DNA of 8,605 nucleotides from Deltaproteobacteria bacterium UBA796 (GTDB taxonomy: Bacteria; Myxococcota_A; UBA796), in NCBI GenBank assembly GCA_002296975.1, contig DBIS01000183.1:1-8605 (forward strand), given 5' to 3'. Shown piece by piece: positions 6,933-8,605 of this stretch; position 1 is the first letter of the stretch, and each line of letters begins with the position of its first letter. The notes under the pieces are model-generated. The model did no database searches. It was not told the origin of the DNA and saw nothing but the letters and a program-made list of their open reading frames with translations. The position numbers and the translations under genes are program-made.

Positions 6933-7407
6933 AAATGTAGAGGACTTCAGTGATGACCATTTTACGGTCACCACCGGGGGCACGAACCGTGATCTCATCG
7001 CCGAGTTCGGAACCGACCAGCGCACGGGCAATCGGACTCAGAACACTGATGAGACCATTCTTCACATCGGACTCAAACTCACCGACGATGCGGTACCGAG
7101 ACTTTTCATCGGTTTCCGAATCTTCGACGACGACAGTCACGCCAAAAACCACCCGATCGGAGGGCTCTATCTTTTTAACGTCGATGACCTCAGATGCGGC
7201 GAGCTTGCTCTCCATGTCGCGAACACGACCCTCTGTGAGACTTTGACGCTCTTTGGCGTCCTCATACTCGGAGTTTTCGGAAAGATCTCCGTGGGCGCGC
7301 GCTGTTTCGATGTCTTTGACAATCTGTGGACGCACCACTTCTTTTAGATATTTGACGGTCTCAGCGAGCCGTTTGTGGCCCTCTGGCGTCATGGGATTGC
7401 GCTGCAT
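6931..7407 (-). CDS. greA: Transcription elongation factor GreA
   Basis: 158 residues, the usual length for GreA. The N-terminal coiled coil (about 7-76) carries the tip motif AHGDLSENSEYEDAKE (38-53). Asp41 and Glu44 are the acidic residues that reach through the secondary channel of RNA polymerase and promote cleavage of backtracked transcripts, so this copy looks active. The C-terminal FKBP-like domain (about 82-158) includes DRVVFGVTVVVED, YRIVGEFESD, ISVLSPIARALVG and GDEITVRAPGG, all typical. ATG 7407 has AAGG eight bases upstream; ATG 7392 (Met6) is a possible internal alternative. It is followed 8 bp later by the recG-like gene, probably in the same transcript. Confidence 0.97.
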   Translation of the reverse strand: MQRNPMTPEGHKRLAETVKYLKEVVRPQIVKDIETARAHGDLSENSEYEDAKERQSLTEGRVRDMESKLAASEVIDVKKIEPSDRVVFGVTVVVEDSETDEKSRYRIVGEFESDVKNGLISVLSPIARALVGSELGDEITVRAPGGDRKMVITEVLYI

Positions 7408-7480
7408 TTTTATTACCTTGGTGAGTCGTCTACCAGAATCGACGTAAAACCGGATTCGGACAGACAGAAAGAACGCTGGC

Positions 7481-7489
7481 AGTGTATCA
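7481..7489 (-). promoter_or_regulatory. Possible extended -10 promoter for greA
   Basis: TGATACACT on the minus strand fits an extended -10 element (TGn plus TACACT, four of six matches to TATAAT) in the 84-bp gap upstream of greA. It would give a leader of roughly 67 nt. No good -35 is seen. It lies just after the stop of the preceding gene, which may simply read through. Confidence 0.25.
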
Positions 7490-7491
7490 GA

Positions 7492-8605
7492 TCAGCAAGC
7501 TTGTGGCCCGTAGATGATGCAACCGTCTCGCACAGTGAGCCGCACAAGCCCCCTAAGAAGCCGACCCGCGAGGGGTTCATTCATTCCCTTCGACCGGCCA
7601 TTAGATCCCTGAACCTCTAAATGCTCACAATCGAGGACCACAATATCGGCGCACGCACCGACCGAAATTTCAGCGACGCGCCCCACAACACCAGCCGGAC
7701 CCGACGCCATCGCTGACACCACGGTTGAGATATCGCCGTCGAGCCCAGTGAGTGCAGCCCGAAATGCACTCTCCAAGCCCACGGCTCCAGGCTGTGCATG
7801 CATAAATTCCATCTCTTTTTCGATACGGGAGTGAGGAACGTGATCGGCGCATATGCAGTCGATGGTGCCGTCCCTCACTGCAGCCAAACATGCCAACCTA
7901 TCGGCCTCACCCCGAAGTGGAGGCAACAGGCGAGTGGCTGTGTCATAGACCGACAAATCCACCGCTTCATCTGTCAGGCACAAATTTCTGGCCGGTACAG
8001 CAGCACTTATCGCCAAGCCACTGGCCTTGGCCTGTCGAACCAGCGATATGGGGGAGGCCGTCGTGACTGCACTCAAGTGAACCCGCGCGCCAGTCAGTCT
8101 TGCGAGTGCAACAGCACGCGCCACGCCGATTTCTTCTGCAGCCGCCGGAATCCCACGGAGGCCGATGCACACAGACACCCGGCCTTCGTGCATCACACCG
8201 CCAGCCTCTAGCGCCGTGTCTCCAGGACGCACCATCACCACGCGCTTGAAAGGCCGCACATAATCAAGCGCCCTGCGCAGCACCCCAGCGTTCATCATGG
8301 TTCGCCGCCCATCCGAAAAGGCAATCGCGCCTGCCTCGGCCATCAACCCCAACTCGCTGAGGTCCTCCCCATCAAGGCCCAAAGTTAAGGCCCCAGCGAC
8401 TTCAATCCTGGCCCCCGTCACGGCAGCGGCACGCGCGAGCAAATCAGACACTGCCACCGGAGTGTCTATCGTCGGCTCGGTTCGTGGAGATGCAACGATG
8501 GTCGTAAATCCACCTGCAGCGCCAGCCTCTGAACCGCTGGATAAGTCCTCTCGCCAGCACATTCCCGGGTCGCAAAGCTCGGCTCCAAGGTCGATAAAGC
8601 CAGGC
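7492..8605 (-). CDS. pyrC-like: Dihydroorotase-family protein lacking metal ligands (PyrX/PyrC'-like), N-terminus beyond the right edge
   Basis: An ATG lies at 8562, but the frame stays open to the right edge and the residues before it, PGFIDL and DPG, are conserved dihydroorotase sequence, so the gene is cut by the window; 371 codons including the stop are present. Family marks: EDLSSGSEAGAAGGFTTIV, DGTIDCICADHVPH, GLESAF, GACADIVVLD, and SKGMNEPLAGRLLRG near the end. The metal site is largely gone. HxH after PGFIDL is GAE (8578-8586); the HxED-type motif is RPGD; HxxHVST is HLSAVTT; PHHL is PARNL. The DHVPH Asp remains. The substrate-binding HLR and MPNT are CD- and SPRT-like. This pattern is known in inactive dihydroorotase homologues that hold aspartate transcarbamoylase (PyrB) in dodecamers in Pseudomonas. 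I would expect pyrB next to it, off the right edge. Allantoinase or hydantoinase is less likely. Confidence 0.85.
   Translation of the reverse strand, partial: PGFIDLGAELCDPGMCWREDLSSGSEAGAAGGFTTIVASPRTEPTIDTPVAVSDLLARAAAVTGARIEVAGALTLGLDGEDLSELGLMAEAGAIAFSDGRRTMMNAGVLRRALDYVRPFKRVVMVRPGDTALEAGGVMHEGRVSVCIGLRGIPAAAEEIGVARAVALARLTGARVHLSAVTTASPISLVRQAKASGLAISAAVPARNLCLTDEAVDLSVYDTATRLLPPLRGEADRLACLAAVRDGTIDCICADHVPHSRIEKEMEFMHAQPGAVGLESAFRAALTGLDGDISTVVSAMASGPAGVVGRVAEISVGACADIVVLDCEHLEVQGSNGRSKGMNEPLAGRLLRGLVRLTVRDGCIIYGPQAC

Noticed and set aside
7798..8211. Plus-strand open frame opposite the dihydroorotase-family gene
   Set aside because: No recognisable domain, and the opposite strand is clearly dihydroorotase family throughout.
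8560..8562. ATG as the start of the dihydroorotase-family protein
   Set aside because: Conserved PGFIDL...DPG sequence is encoded upstream in frame up to the window edge.

Overview
The window reads as chromosomal DNA from a deltaproteobacterial lineage, most likely Myxococcota, Bradymonadota or a relative. I infer this from a PilZ protein of the short type expanded in Myxococcus (TIGR02266-like), a TPR-zincin fusion, a RecG-like protein with a long N-terminal extension, and a moderately high G+C look. No marker here fixes the taxon. The region is compact: seven protein genes and one tRNA. I see no insertion sequence, CRISPR array or phage gene.

Layout. Positions 2-511 (+) hold the 3' end of a TPR-zincin protein, followed by tRNA-Ala(CGC) at 560-632 and a strong hairpin terminator at 641-679. 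On the minus strand, a c-di-GMP-type PilZ protein (2631-2197) is followed 37 bp later by a multi-pass GT-C glycosyltransferase-like membrane protein (2159-672), probably one transcript. Divergent from PilZ, an alpha/beta hydrolase runs 2693-3658 (+). It meets a second minus-strand run tail to tail with an 11-bp overlap. That run, in transcription order, is a dihydroorotase-family protein (enters from the right edge, ends 7492), greA (7407-6931), a RecG-like protein (6922-4124) and an SRPBCC/START-like protein (4085-3648). The greA, recG-like and SRPBCC genes are 8 and 38 bp apart and look like an operon. An 84-bp gap separates greA from the dihydroorotase gene.

The most notable point is loss of catalytic residues in intact reading frames. 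The RecG-like protein keeps the RecG architecture over 932 residues, but helicase motifs I, Ia, II, III, V and VI are all altered: GEVGTNKS for GDVGSGKT, EERN for DEQH, TETP for TATP, and RGHVGHG for RGRVGRG. It looks like a RecG pseudo-helicase, translationally coupled to the elongation factor GreA. The dihydroorotase-family protein has lost nearly all metal ligands (GAE for HxH, PARN for PHH, HLSAV for HxxHV) and resembles the non-catalytic dihydroorotase chains that scaffold aspartate transcarbamoylase. The zincin has HELEY where HExxH is expected. The best candidate for something undescribed is the GreA / inactive RecG-like / SRPBCC group, possibly a transcription-linked nucleic-acid-binding module. 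That role is inference.
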